Source of the DNA: an uncultured Dorea sp.
GTDB taxonomy: Bacteria > Bacillota > Clostridia > Lachnospirales > Lachnospiraceae
Direction: 5' to 3'
DNA length: 64,000 nucleotides
Assembly (NCBI GenBank): GCA_910579925.1
Contig: CAJTVY010000007.1
Span: 44,544 to 108,543, forward strand
The position numbers and the translations under genes were made by a program. The notes beneath the pieces are model-generated. The model searched no databases, was not told where the DNA came from, and saw nothing but the letters and a program-made list of their open reading frames with translations. Below are positions 9,990 to 18,864 of the stretch, in pieces. Position 1 is the first letter of the stretch. Every line of letters starts with the position of its first letter.

Positions 9990-10562
9990 ATGAAAAGATT
10001 TTTATTAAACATACTGAAACCCCTTTCCTTTCTCCCAGCCATACTCATGATGTACGTCATATATAGTTTTTCTGCACAGACAGGAGAGGTTTCTGGAAAT
10101 TTAAGCTATAAAGTCAGCTATAAAATTGTAGAAATCGGGAATGACGTCCTGGAAGTAGGTCTTTCCCCAGAAAGAGTCAGCCACTACGCCCACAGAATCG
10201 AACATCCGGTCCGCAAACTCGCCCACATGACCGAGTATTTTCTGCTGGCGGTCGCCGTTTCATTTCCCTTCTACGTGTATGGCCTGCGGGGATTTGCTCT
10301 TATGATCGTAGCCGGTCTGATCTGTGTCGGCTTTGCGGCCGGGGACGAATATCACCAGTCCTTCGTGGCCGGCCGGGGGCCGTCGAAGAAGGACGTTATG
10401 ATCGACAGTATCGGCGTCTTCTTCGGAATCCTGTTTGTCCGTATCATCTGCTGGACCTTCCTTGCGCCTTTTCGTGTGGCAAAGCGTATCGAAGAGAGGG
10501 CTCGCAGGCGGGCTCGCTCAAGAGAGCGTACAAGAGAACATACTGCAGGACGGGCGCCGTAA
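9990..10562 (+). CDS. VanZ-like membrane protein
   Basis: This 190-residue protein has about four membrane helices and the VanZ-family pattern: an IYSFSAQ segment after the first helix, RKLAHMTEYFLLA in the second, and DEYHQSFVAGRGPSKKDVMIDSIG in separate motifs before the third and fourth. The arginine-rich C-terminus is cytoplasmic. VanZ-like proteins are linked with low-level glycopeptide tolerance in some cases, but most have no known role. A terminator follows immediately. Confidence 0.85.
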   Translation: MKRFLLNILKPLSFLPAILMMYVIYSFSAQTGEVSGNLSYKVSYKIVEIGNDVLEVGLSPERVSHYAHRIEHPVRKLAHMTEYFLLAVAVSFPFYVYGLRGFALMIVAGLICVGFAAGDEYHQSFVAGRGPSKKDVMIDSIGVFFGILFVRIICWTFLAPFRVAKRIEERARRRARSRERTREHTAGRAP

Positions 10563-10576
10563 AGCGCCCGTCTCTT
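10549..10576. terminator. Bidirectional terminator between convergent genes
   Basis: A perfect 9-bp stem (GACGGGCGC with GCGCCCGTC, loop of six) overlaps the end of the VanZ-like gene and the end of the facing LytTR gene. A short U-rich stretch follows on the plus strand. Confidence 0.75.
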
Positions 10577-11309
10577 ACATCTTTTCCAGCAATCTTCCTT
10601 TCATTCCCCTGGAAAACATACATTTTTCCCCGTTCTTCATACGAATCTCTCTGTCTTTGAGATTCAGTTCCCCAATCTGCTCCACATTCACAAGATACGC
10701 CCTGTGGACCCGCAGGAACCGCCCGCCAAGCTTCTCCTCCAGTTCCTGCATACTCCCGATAAAATCCAGCCTGTCATTCAATCCATGCAGTTCAATCCTA
10801 TGGGTTCTGCCCGCCGTCTCAAAGAACACAATCTCATCTACAGGAATATGCCGTACTACATCCATTACCTTGACAGAAAAGAACTCCCGCTCCTCTCCTT
10901 TCTCCTTGCGCATACGTTCCGTGATAATCTCCAGACAATGCCGGATTCCCTCCTTCAGCTTCCCCGGATTCCCCTTCACAATATAGTCCAGGGCTTCCAG
11001 ATGATAGCGGAATGTCTCAAAGGCAAGATCCTTAAACGCCGTCACATAGATCAGAAATCCTCGTGAATCCAGCTTCCGAATCTCCTGCCCAAGCCCGAAG
11101 CCATCCATGGGCTCCCCCTTGAGTTCAATATCGAGGAAATAGATCCCCCGGCCCAAAGATTCCTTCACAGCCTTTATAATCTCCTCAGGATGTCCGCTGC
11201 ATAAGGCGATCTCCATATCATATCCTTCCATCATAATCTGCTTTTCCAGATATTCCTTCAAAGCGGCGCGAATCTTCTCCTCATCCTCACATATATAGAC
11301 CGGAAGCAT
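10575..11309 (-). CDS. LytTR response regulator (AgrA-like)
   Basis: This 244-residue protein has an N-terminal receiver (CEDEE, phospho-acceptor Asp in FLDIEL, YVTAF) and a C-terminal LytTR DNA-binding domain (FFETAGRTHRIELHG, RFLRVHRAYLVN). It lies downstream of a CPBP protease and a GHKL kinase on the same strand, the pattern of peptide-sensing Agr/Com-like systems. No AgrD-like peptide gene or AgrB gene is visible. Confidence 0.9.
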   Translation of the reverse strand: MLPVYICEDEEKIRAALKEYLEKQIMMEGYDMEIALCSGHPEEIIKAVKESLGRGIYFLDIELKGEPMDGFGLGQEIRKLDSRGFLIYVTAFKDLAFETFRYHLEALDYIVKGNPGKLKEGIRHCLEIITERMRKEKGEEREFFSVKVMDVVRHIPVDEIVFFETAGRTHRIELHGLNDRLDFIGSMQELEEKLGGRFLRVHRAYLVNVEQIGELNLKDREIRMKNGEKCMFSRGMKGRLLEKM

Positions 11310-11339
11310 TCTCCATCCCCCTCTTGTTTTTGTTCCTAT

Positions 11340-12407
11340 TTATAATGATTCCAACGCTCCGAACGTTTTTTTAGTCATAGGGGCCGTCTCTTTCTCCCGA
11401 TACTGTTTCGCCAGGATAAACAGACCGAAAAGCGCTCCGTTTATCAGAAGTGCCATCGGAATATCACCCCAGGATATGCTCTGATCCGATATAACATCTG
11501 TAGAAAACTCCCCGGAAACCACCAGAACCATATTATTATTCAGAAAATGAATCACCACAGGAGCCCAGATATTTTCCGTCTTCATATACACATATCCCAG
11601 GAAGATTCCAAGGCTCACGCAGGTAATGATCTGATTAACCGTCATAACCAGCCCCTTATCCGGCGTTACATAGAAAAAGAAATCCAGCGGCAGATGCCAC
11701 AGGCCCCATACCACTCCCAGAATCAGCACACCCTTGCGCAGACCAAACTTCTTCTGAAGAAGCGGCTGCAGATAATATCTCCACCCGTATTCCTCCCCAA
11801 AGAAGGCCATATATCCCAACAGAAAATTAAGCGGCAGGATTCCAATATAGACCCATGCCTCCACACTCTGAAAAATCGAAACAAACGATCCCAACTGCCC
11901 GGCAAAGGCGCTGTAAATTGCGATCCTCAACAGATACAGAACCAGAAACAGAACGATACACTTTGCAGATACCTTCCAGTTCTTTCCTTTCATCCCATAC
12001 ACAATCCTTTTTTGCTTCCCAGCCGCAAAATAGCAGATCAGACAGATGATCCCCCCGATGATCATGACATACTGGGAAAGCATAAGAAACAGAGGCAATT
12101 CCCCTCCCGGCATAGTAATCACAGCGTCCGGCGACAGAACCGAAAGAACCGTAAACACAATTGAGACAGCCGTCACCAGGATGAAGCTGATATAGAAAGC
12201 CTTCGGAATCTCCCTGTCCCCCTTACGCGTCAGAAGATACGCCAGCATGACTCCCATCGCCGGATATAGCATCTGTGTGGCGGGAAACGCACTTAAGTTC
12301 ATCTGTTTCGTACTCCCATACCACATCAAAATCCCCAGCAGATACGGTATCCCATAAGAAATCACAATAAAAATTACCAGTTGTCGTTTTTCTGTCTTTG
12401 AACCCAT
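11340..12407 (-). CDS. CPBP intramembrane metalloprotease
   Basis: This 355-residue protein has about eight membrane helices and the CPBP/Abi motifs: EEYGWRYYLQ (motif 1, paired glutamates and Arg), WGLWHLPLD (motif 2 His) and HFLNNN (motif 3). The family includes CAAX-type proteases and bacteriocin immunity or maturation proteins. Sitting between kinase and regulator, it may process or protect against a signal peptide; this is inference from position. AGGAGG-like sequence precedes the ATG. Confidence 0.87.
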   Translation of the reverse strand: MGSKTEKRQLVIFIVISYGIPYLLGILMWYGSTKQMNLSAFPATQMLYPAMGVMLAYLLTRKGDREIPKAFYISFILVTAVSIVFTVLSVLSPDAVITMPGGELPLFLMLSQYVMIIGGIICLICYFAAGKQKRIVYGMKGKNWKVSAKCIVLFLVLYLLRIAIYSAFAGQLGSFVSIFQSVEAWVYIGILPLNFLLGYMAFFGEEYGWRYYLQPLLQKKFGLRKGVLILGVVWGLWHLPLDFFFYVTPDKGLVMTVNQIITCVSLGIFLGYVYMKTENIWAPVVIHFLNNNMVLVVSGEFSTDVISDQSISWGDIPMALLINGALFGLFILAKQYREKETAPMTKKTFGALESL

Positions 12408-12563
12408 CTTCTCTTCCTCCTTCTTCCTGCCCCCGCAAAAGCACTCGTGTATGCAAGGTCAGGGTATCAAAAACTTTCTGCATTGACAACTTAATTGTAT
12501 CCTAACTTCTTTGTCTAAACGTGAAAAATGCCTGGATGGAATTTTTGAATGCCCGAAATGACC

Positions 12564-13928
12564 TTACGCTTCCTGGATTTTCAGTTCCTGGATAAAACAA
12601 CCGTCCTGGATTGTTGTAATAGGAAGCGTTTTCTCATATTTCTCCAGAATTTTCTTATAATTGGCAAGCCCGATTCCCCGGTCCTTCCCTTTTGTTGAAT
12701 ATCCAGGCGTCCCGATCTTATGAAAATCCACTGCAGAATACAGAGTATTTTTCACACGGACTGTGGTATATCCGCTCTGACTGCTGATCATAATGTGAAT
12801 CAGCCCGTCGTTCTTTCCCCGCACCTCTTCCATTGCATTATCCAGGAGTATCCCCAGACACCGGCACAAATCCGTACTGCGTATTCTGGTTTTCTCAAAG
12901 GGCTTTAAAACCTCCAGTTCCCAGTGTATTTCCGCTTCCTGCATGGTTTTCATTTTCTCCAGAAACAATCCCTTCACCTCTGTCATACGAATATTGGCGA
13001 GCTGATTCATAAGACGAATCTGGCTCCCCACCTGCAGGTCAAAATCCTCCGTCATTTCCTGGATATAATTCTGTATCGCCTCAAGGTTTCCCTCCTCGGC
13101 CTGCAGATACATGCCGGACATCATATTCTTGAAATCATGCCGGAACCGGCGCACCTCCCTTTGCAGCCCTTCCAGATTCTCTATATAAGCCCCCTGCTGA
13201 ACAAGGCTCACATTCTGGTCCTCAATCCTCTTCTGCTGAATTCCTTCCCGCCCTGTATGGATGAAAATCATGTAGACAATCATCAGGAAAATAAACGCAG
13301 TCGCCGGATTGTAACCGACCTCCCTTGCACTGATATCTACGATTTCCTGCACAAGCTGGCCCAAGGGTGGATACAGTCCCAGAAATACCACTACAGCAGG
13401 TTCCAGTTTCTGCCCCTCCCACTGTTCCATCATCTTTCTGGCGTTCGTCTTATACAAAAGCAGCAGGACCAGAACGAGAAAAAACGGTGTTACCACCCAT
13501 TCCTGAAACATATACTCTCTGCGTTCCGACAAGATGCTCAGGTTATAGATTTTATTGGCTGAAAATACATCTGAAAGATTCCATCCTACCTCATACAGAA
13601 TATTTAAGAATACCGCTATAGCCAGAAGCGTAGTGTAGGGTTTTCCGTACATAACCCGCATACACAGCATTAATGCGGCAATCCGGATATACATATAAAT
13701 CAGTTCGCCTCCATTGTGAGGCCATGCAAACAATCCTGCTTTGAAAAAAATCGAAGCCACCAGGTCGCCCAGGACGATATACAAGATCAGTACGCCGAAA
13801 ATCGTATAATAATGCTTTCTGTTTTTATTGGGAATTCTGCCCAGAAGCAGAATTGATGCACTTACAAAAAAAAGCGTATCCAGACACACACTTATGAAAT
13901 TCCCACACATAACGTCGAAGAATGTCAT
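12564..13928 (-). CDS. GHKL sensor histidine kinase (AgrC-like)
   Basis: The 454-residue kinase has six to seven N-terminal membrane helices, a coiled linker, the phospho-acceptor His in RRFRHDFKN, an N-box (LLDNAMEEV) and a G-box (DRGIGLANY), which are the marks of peptide-sensing GHKL kinases. It is the likely partner of the LytTR regulator encoded two genes downstream. The sensed ligand is not evident. Confidence 0.9.
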   Translation of the reverse strand: MTFFDVMCGNFISVCLDTLFFVSASILLLGRIPNKNRKHYYTIFGVLILYIVLGDLVASIFFKAGLFAWPHNGGELIYMYIRIAALMLCMRVMYGKPYTTLLAIAVFLNILYEVGWNLSDVFSANKIYNLSILSERREYMFQEWVVTPFFLVLVLLLLYKTNARKMMEQWEGQKLEPAVVVFLGLYPPLGQLVQEIVDISAREVGYNPATAFIFLMIVYMIFIHTGREGIQQKRIEDQNVSLVQQGAYIENLEGLQREVRRFRHDFKNMMSGMYLQAEEGNLEAIQNYIQEMTEDFDLQVGSQIRLMNQLANIRMTEVKGLFLEKMKTMQEAEIHWELEVLKPFEKTRIRSTDLCRCLGILLDNAMEEVRGKNDGLIHIMISSQSGYTTVRVKNTLYSAVDFHKIGTPGYSTKGKDRGIGLANYKKILEKYEKTLPITTIQDGCFIQELKIQEA

Positions 13929-13992
13929 TTCCTCATCTCCTCTTTGTCATAACCTCTTTAAACAATCATTCCTTCTTTCTAACTTTCTAAAA

Positions 13993-14028
13993 AAACTGCC
14001 AATGGCAGTTTAACATGTACACTGTACA
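13993..14028. promoter_or_regulatory. Inverted repeats upstream of GHKL kinase
   Basis: Two adjacent palindromes lie about 65-100 bases upstream of the kinase start: AAACTGCCA (13993-14001) with TGGCAGTTT (14003-14011), and TGTAC with GTACA (14016-14028). They do not match the AgrA direct repeat I know. The first could also act as a terminator-like hairpin. Function is unassigned. Confidence 0.45.
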
Positions 14029-14186
14029 AAAACCGGCGACTCAATTCTTTTACGCCATGTCTCACAACAGATTCAATCATGCTTTTATCTAATATTATGT
14101 CCTGTTATGAATAATTATAAAGTATACAATTGCAAATATCAATAAAAATGCAGATATATAAATACATATCCATAAAGGGTCATTAG

Positions 14187-14265
14187 GTATTTAGAAATAT
14201 TTCTAAATACTTATTGCTTTTCCTTCTCCCTCATGCTATTATCTATTTAGAAATATTTCTAAATA
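14187..14265 (+). promoter_or_regulatory. SdpR-type promoter with twin operators
   Basis: A plus-strand promoter (TTGCTT at 14214-14219, 17-base spacer, TATTAT at 14237-14242) sits between two near-identical perfect palindromes with half-site TATTTAGAAAT: 24 bp at 14187-14210 and 22 bp at 14244-14265, centres 56 bp apart. One lies upstream of the -35 and the other covers the start site, as expected for autorepression by an ArsR-type dimer. Confidence 0.85.
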
Positions 14266-14288
14266 TTATTACCAGGGAGGAATGCTTA

Positions 14289-14561
14289 TTGAGTTTCGGC
14301 CAGACATTTAAAGCATTAGCCGATCCCGTCCGGCGCGAGATTCTTACGCTGCTGAAATCCGGGGCCATGTCAGCCGGAGAGATCGGAAGCCATTTTGACA
14401 TGACAGGAGCCACCATCTCCTACCATCTCAGTATCTTGAAGAAAGCAGATCTTGTGCATGAATCAAAGTACAAGAATTTTATCTACTATGAACTGAACAC
14501 TTCCGTGGTAGAGGAATTAATGGCATGGCTATCCAATTTAAAAGGGGGAAATGAATCATGA
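14289..14561 (+). CDS. sdpR: ArsR-family autorepressor (SdpR-like)
   Basis: The protein of 90 residues is a single winged-helix domain: FKALADPVRREILTLL, then a recognition region GATISYHLSILKKADLV. The TTG at 14289 is chosen because GGGAGG lies 8 bases upstream and the encoded N-terminus matches SdpR-like proteins; longer readings run through the operator. No metal-binding cysteines are present. It overlaps the SdpI-like gene by 4 bases and probably represses its own operon through the paired palindromes. Confidence 0.88.
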   Translation: MSFGQTFKALADPVRREILTLLKSGAMSAGEIGSHFDMTGATISYHLSILKKADLVHESKYKNFIYYELNTSVVEELMAWLSNLKGGNES

Positions 14562-15256
14562 ACGAAAAGAAAGAATTGAATATTGACCAGAAAAATCAGT
14601 CCCTGCTTAGTAAAAACCGAGTTTTGATACTAATCACCAGCCTCGTCACACTGCTGCCCATACTGATTGGAATCATGTGCTGGGACCGCCTGCCGGAAAC
14701 CATTGCCACACATTTTGCGTCTGACGGTACGCCCAACGGCTTTAGTTCCAGGACATTCACCGTTCTTGGGCTTCCAGCTCTCCTATTTGCGGCGCACATT
14801 CTCTGTACGCTCTGTACGGCCATTGACCCGAAGTACAGAAATATAAGCCCGAAGATGTACCGGTTAGTTTTACTGATCTGTCCGGTCTGCTCCCTGGTGT
14901 GCTGCGCCGCCATCTATGGATATGCCCTGGAACTGTCTATGGCAGACTGGCTGAATTCCACATTCTTCATCAATCTTCTGATCGGAATCATCTTTTTCCT
15001 GGTTGGAAATTACCTGCCTAAGTGCCACCAGAATTATACGGTAGGCATAAAACTTCCCTGGACTCTGGCGGATGAGAACAACTGGAACCTGACCCACCGT
15101 TTTGCCGGGCGGCTGTACGCCATCATCGGAATCCTGTGTATCATGAATGCCTTTCTCGGGCTGAACTTTATGCTTCCCGCCGTAATTATCGTCGTTCTTT
15201 TACTGCCTGCAGGGTATTCGCTGAGGCTGTATCTGAAAAACAGGAACGCCGGTTAA
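14558..15256 (+). CDS. sdpI: SdpI-family membrane protein
   Basis: This 232-residue protein combines a DUF1648 segment (LPETIATHFASDGTPNG) and an SdpI C-terminal region (VGIKLPWTLADENNW, THRFAGRLY) with about six membrane helices. In Bacillus SdpI gives immunity to the SdpC toxin and captures SdpR at the membrane. No SdpC-like toxin gene is adjacent, so it may protect against an external peptide toxin or act only as a sensor. A strong terminator follows. Confidence 0.88.
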   Translation: MNEKKELNIDQKNQSLLSKNRVLILITSLVTLLPILIGIMCWDRLPETIATHFASDGTPNGFSSRTFTVLGLPALLFAAHILCTLCTAIDPKYRNISPKMYRLVLLICPVCSLVCCAAIYGYALELSMADWLNSTFFINLLIGIIFFLVGNYLPKCHQNYTVGIKLPWTLADENNWNLTHRFAGRLYAIIGILCIMNAFLGLNFMLPAVIIVVLLLPAGYSLRLYLKNRNAG

Positions 15257-15270
15257 TCACCGCAAAGAAG

Positions 15271-15316
15271 GGTGACGGAAAAAGGAACATTTTTCCACAT
15301 TTTCCGTCACCTTTTA
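15271..15316 (+). terminator. Terminator after sdpRI operon
   Basis: A 12-bp stem (GGTGACGGAAAA with TTTTCCGTCACC) is followed by TTTTAT on the plus strand. The reverse strand could also use it to end the convergent transporter operon. Confidence 0.85.
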
Positions 15317-15325
15317 TAGTGGATA

Positions 15326-17668
15326 CTATTCTCCGGCAAGAAGCTTCCTTGGCGTAATCTTTTTAATTCTCATTGAAAGCACGCATGAGATCCCAAATGC
15401 CGCCAGTATCATCACCGCTCCCGCCAGAATATTATACCCCAGCGGAACCCGGAACGTACATTTCACAATTCCCAGATCTTTTAAGAACATTGCCGCCAGC
15501 GGATTAATAATAAAACTGCACACAGTCACTCCCACAATCGTGGAGCTCATCACCGCAGGCATAAAGGACAGCGCCGTCTGCCAGATTAACTGCCTTGAAG
15601 TAAATCCAAGAGCCTTCAGAATCCCATATTCCTGCTTCTTATTGCCAACGATTGTACGCACAAGCAGATACAGCACAAATGTAATCACAAGCACGCTCAG
15701 CACGAGCACCGCATAAACAATCATCTTCATCAGCATAACATAAACCGAGGCTGCGCTTTCAACCGTTGCGTCGATATTAATCGTTGCATTTACTTTGTCT
15801 TTGTACCGGTCTTTTATCTCCGTATTAAACGCTTCGATATCCGTACCTTCAGCAAGGTTCAGATAGTAACTGGCATTCTGAAGTTCTCCCAGGCATTCAT
15901 ATCCTTCTCTTGTAAGCAGACAGTCCTTTCCAAGGTTATTAGTAATCTGCACAAAGCCTGATATGATATAACCGTCCTCTTTCCCGTCTGTCGTAAGCCT
16001 TATCTCGTCGCCAACATTTAATTTCTTCTCTACCGCATATTTAGCCGCAATCGCCATCTCATTTTCATACTTGGGGAATCTTCCTTCAACAATTACATCC
16101 TGGTTATTTACTTTTGTAAAATCATCCGTGATCGTAACCATCAGCACATCTCCGTCTACATGCAGCAACTGGACGCTGTTATACAGATATACCTTCTCTA
16201 CCCGTCCATCCTCCTCCATGTCTGCACAAAAAACCTCCTCAGTCTCTGCAGTAATATTGATGGCGCTGTCTGCAGTTTCCCCCACAATCATATTCAGAAA
16301 AGGAGTCATATCTGCAATCATATTTTCAATCATCACTCCCGAAAATACAGCCACCAGGGACAGTACAAGTATGGTGATACAGATCGTCACATTATGCTTT
16401 ATACCGGAAAGGGTCGTCTTAAGAGCCAGCGCAAGATTCAGCGGTACTCTGGTCTTTTCAAGCGGAACATGGTTACGCTTAAAAGTATGGGTCTGGATTC
16501 CCTGCCGCAGCGCGACAATCGGCTCTACCCGCCTGATTCTGCGCGAGGAGATACATACCACAATTGAAACCGCACCGCCTAAAACCGCAAGCGTCAGAAC
16601 AAACGGAACCGGCAGAAACCGCACTTTATAAGGAATCCCTGTCTGTGAGATCATCATCACATTAATGTAGGGAAACAGAGCGTAGGAAAGGCCTGCGCCA
16701 ATCAGAGCGACCGTCAGTGAAATCCCCGTAAACTGCACAAGAAGGGAACCGACGAGCTGCCTGCTTGTGTAACCCACTGCCTTTAGGGCGCCAAGGTTCT
16801 TCATATTCTCCTGAATGTAATTGATTATATTAGATGCAATCACAACCAGGGCAATCAGAAGTATAAAAAACGCCATGGCGCTCATAATTCCCGAACAGAT
16901 CATCTGAGAAATATAACGGGAACGAGATACCATATCATAGGTGTTGCTTGTGGAACGGCTGGCAGGATAGCGGGAAGAGACAGCATCTCTAAGCATTGCG
17001 TCATAATCCTCACTTTCTTCCTTGTCGTCAAGCCGTATGGAACACAGCGTAGCCTTAGGGGCGCATCCGGCTTCCTGAAGTTCCCGATAGCAGTCGTTCG
17101 TCAGCAGAATCCCACACATGCCGCAGTTGTGGGAACCGGACATTACGCTGTTAAAAAAGCCGCACACAGTATATGGCATCTTCCGGTTTCCGATCGTAAT
17201 CTCTATCGTCTTTCCAACAGCAATATCATCTGTTTTATACAGGATCGGCATATAGACTCCGCTTTCGTGGCTGCTGTCCTCCACAATTTCACATTTTCCC
17301 ACAGGACGGGAAAGGGCGGCTTCTTTTTCCATAAAAATAAGTTCTGAATTCATTTCCCCGCCGTTGTACTCAAAGGTTCCTACCATATGCATGACAGAGT
17401 CCAGGAAATAATCTTTTGTACGCTCATCCGCTTCCATAGTGTCCGTAAGAAATTGGGAGATTTCACTGCCGTCGCCGTCAACCGCCAGGGTCACATGCTC
17501 TGCATTAAGCTTGTCGTGGCACCGGTCAAAATTCTGTCTGTAATCCATGGACAGCATGAGCCACAGGTTCAGCATGAGAGCCGCCAGAAACATAAGTACA
17601 ACGATCGCTACGGTCTGCCCCTTCGCTTTACGCAGATTCGAGCAGGCAAGAAGATAGCTTTTTCCCAT
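15326..17668 (-). CDS. FtsX-like ABC transporter permease
   Basis: This 780-residue protein has one N-terminal helix, an external domain, three membrane helices (FtsX domain near residues 265-390), a second external domain, and a final three-helix FtsX domain, which is the layout of large peptide or lipid-linked exporters and bacitracin/VEX-type permeases. The ATG at 17668 follows GGGGTGG; a GTG three codons earlier is possible. It is coupled to the ATPase gene upstream. Confidence 0.88.
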   Translation of the reverse strand: MGKSYLLACSNLRKAKGQTVAIVVLMFLAALMLNLWLMLSMDYRQNFDRCHDKLNAEHVTLAVDGDGSEISQFLTDTMEADERTKDYFLDSVMHMVGTFEYNGGEMNSELIFMEKEAALSRPVGKCEIVEDSSHESGVYMPILYKTDDIAVGKTIEITIGNRKMPYTVCGFFNSVMSGSHNCGMCGILLTNDCYRELQEAGCAPKATLCSIRLDDKEESEDYDAMLRDAVSSRYPASRSTSNTYDMVSRSRYISQMICSGIMSAMAFFILLIALVVIASNIINYIQENMKNLGALKAVGYTSRQLVGSLLVQFTGISLTVALIGAGLSYALFPYINVMMISQTGIPYKVRFLPVPFVLTLAVLGGAVSIVVCISSRRIRRVEPIVALRQGIQTHTFKRNHVPLEKTRVPLNLALALKTTLSGIKHNVTICITILVLSLVAVFSGVMIENMIADMTPFLNMIVGETADSAINITAETEEVFCADMEEDGRVEKVYLYNSVQLLHVDGDVLMVTITDDFTKVNNQDVIVEGRFPKYENEMAIAAKYAVEKKLNVGDEIRLTTDGKEDGYIISGFVQITNNLGKDCLLTREGYECLGELQNASYYLNLAEGTDIEAFNTEIKDRYKDKVNATINIDATVESAASVYVMLMKMIVYAVLVLSVLVITFVLYLLVRTIVGNKKQEYGILKALGFTSRQLIWQTALSFMPAVMSSTIVGVTVCSFIINPLAAMFLKDLGIVKCTFRVPLGYNILAGAVMILAAFGISCVLSMRIKKITPRKLLAGE

Positions 17669-17670
17669 AT

Positions 17671-18492
17671 CTACCACCCCATTTCTGCCAGGAAAGAGGC
17701 CAGCTTTTCCTGCCTCGCCCCATCGTCTGACTCCGCATTCCCAAGAGTTCGCCGGGCTGCATTCCCGTCAGCGGGGCGGACTTCCTCTGGCCTGACATAC
17801 CTTCCCAGGTCGCACTCCCCCAGGATCACGCCGTCCCTTAAGTATAGAATCCGGTTGCCCCTTCGGGCGGAACGCATATCATGGGTCACCATGACGATAC
17901 TCTGTCCCTTCTCATTAAAACTGGTCAGCGTATCCAGCACGTCCAGACCGGTCTTCGAGTTGAGCGCTCCTGTCGGCTCGTCTGCAAAGAGAATCTCCGG
18001 GCTGTTAATCAGCGCCCGGACCATTCCCGCCCGCTGAGCCTCGCCGCCCGAAATCTGCGTGGGAAATTTCTTCTGCGTTTCTTCCGGAATATCCACGGCT
18101 TCAAATAATTCTTTCGCCTTTGTCATAATCGCTTTCCTGTCTCTGCCCACAAGCAGACCTGCCGACAGCACATTATCCATAACCGACATCCCCTCAATCA
18201 GATAGATCTGCTGAAATACAAATCCACAGTGGTTGCGCCGGAACACGGCAAGTTCATCCTGGTTCATACCAGAGATAACCCGTTCCCCAAAAGTAATGGT
18301 TCCAAGAGAGGGCGTATCCATTCCCGACAAAGCATACAAAAGCGTTGATTTTCCTGCTCCGCTTGCACCCATGATTACCGTAAAATCGCCCTGATATAAT
18401 TCCAGGTCAATATTTTTCAGAACGTGCTGCATGTTGCCTCCGCTTGAAAAGGATTTACTTAAGTTTTCGGTTTTCAGTAATATTTTTTTCAT
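17671..18492 (-). CDS. MacB/LolD-type ABC ATPase
   Basis: The 273-residue protein has Walker A GASGAGKST, Q-loop FVFQQIYL, the variant signature QISGGEAQR, Walker B ILFADEPTGALN, and switch His in VMVTHDMRS. The C-terminus carries an additional charged segment of about 40 residues. It pairs with the FtsX-like permease downstream. Such pairs export peptides or act mechanically in the envelope. It is the last host gene before the prophage. Confidence 0.92.
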   Translation of the reverse strand: MKKILLKTENLSKSFSSGGNMQHVLKNIDLELYQGDFTVIMGASGAGKSTLLYALSGMDTPSLGTITFGERVISGMNQDELAVFRRNHCGFVFQQIYLIEGMSVMDNVLSAGLLVGRDRKAIMTKAKELFEAVDIPEETQKKFPTQISGGEAQRAGMVRALINSPEILFADEPTGALNSKTGLDVLDTLTSFNEKGQSIVMVTHDMRSARRGNRILYLRDGVILGECDLGRYVRPEEVRPADGNAARRTLGNAESDDGARQEKLASFLAEMGW

Positions 18493-18798
18493 ATCTGATC
18501 TTCCTTTACTACGGTTGTTTATATTTATTGATTACACGCTCTATTTTATTTTTTTAATTCTTAGATGTCTTTAGGCAATCCTTAACGATTTCTTAAATCT
18601 TACCCGTGGAAAACAGCGTATTTCCGTTGATTTTGTCACTAATGTGTCACTAACCGTTTGTTTTTACTTGTGATTTTTCATTACGATTTGTGTCGAATTT
18701 TGATGATGAAACTATCTTGAGACTACTCATCAGATATTCTATAATAGATATTGTTCCATTACAATATCCTATTTCAAGGTATGTCTTTGGGGCAAGAA
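18493..18798. other. Host-prophage junction region without genes
   Basis: A/T-rich noncoding stretch between the ABC ATPase start and the prophage lysis genes. It contains a tandem TGTCACTAA repeat (about 18636-18655). The left attachment site probably lies here, but no matching right-hand site is in the window, so it cannot be placed. Confidence 0.5.
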
Positions 18799-18840
18799 AG
18801 CGTAACCGCTATGACCTGGAGCCAGCATAACGGATACGCT
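18799..18840 (-). terminator. Terminator after endolysin gene
   Basis: On the minus strand a long imperfect hairpin (AGCGTATCCGTTATG pairing with CATAGCGGTTACGCT) is followed by TTCTT. It ends the prophage late operon. Confidence 0.7.
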
Positions 18841-18864
18841 CTTTTTGTTTATATCAATCCTTCT

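Noticed and set aside
12223..12489. Short frame before the CPBP gene, considered as an AgrD-like signal peptide
   Set aside because: It overlaps the CPBP start in another frame, has no ribosome site and lacks the signal-peptide pattern.
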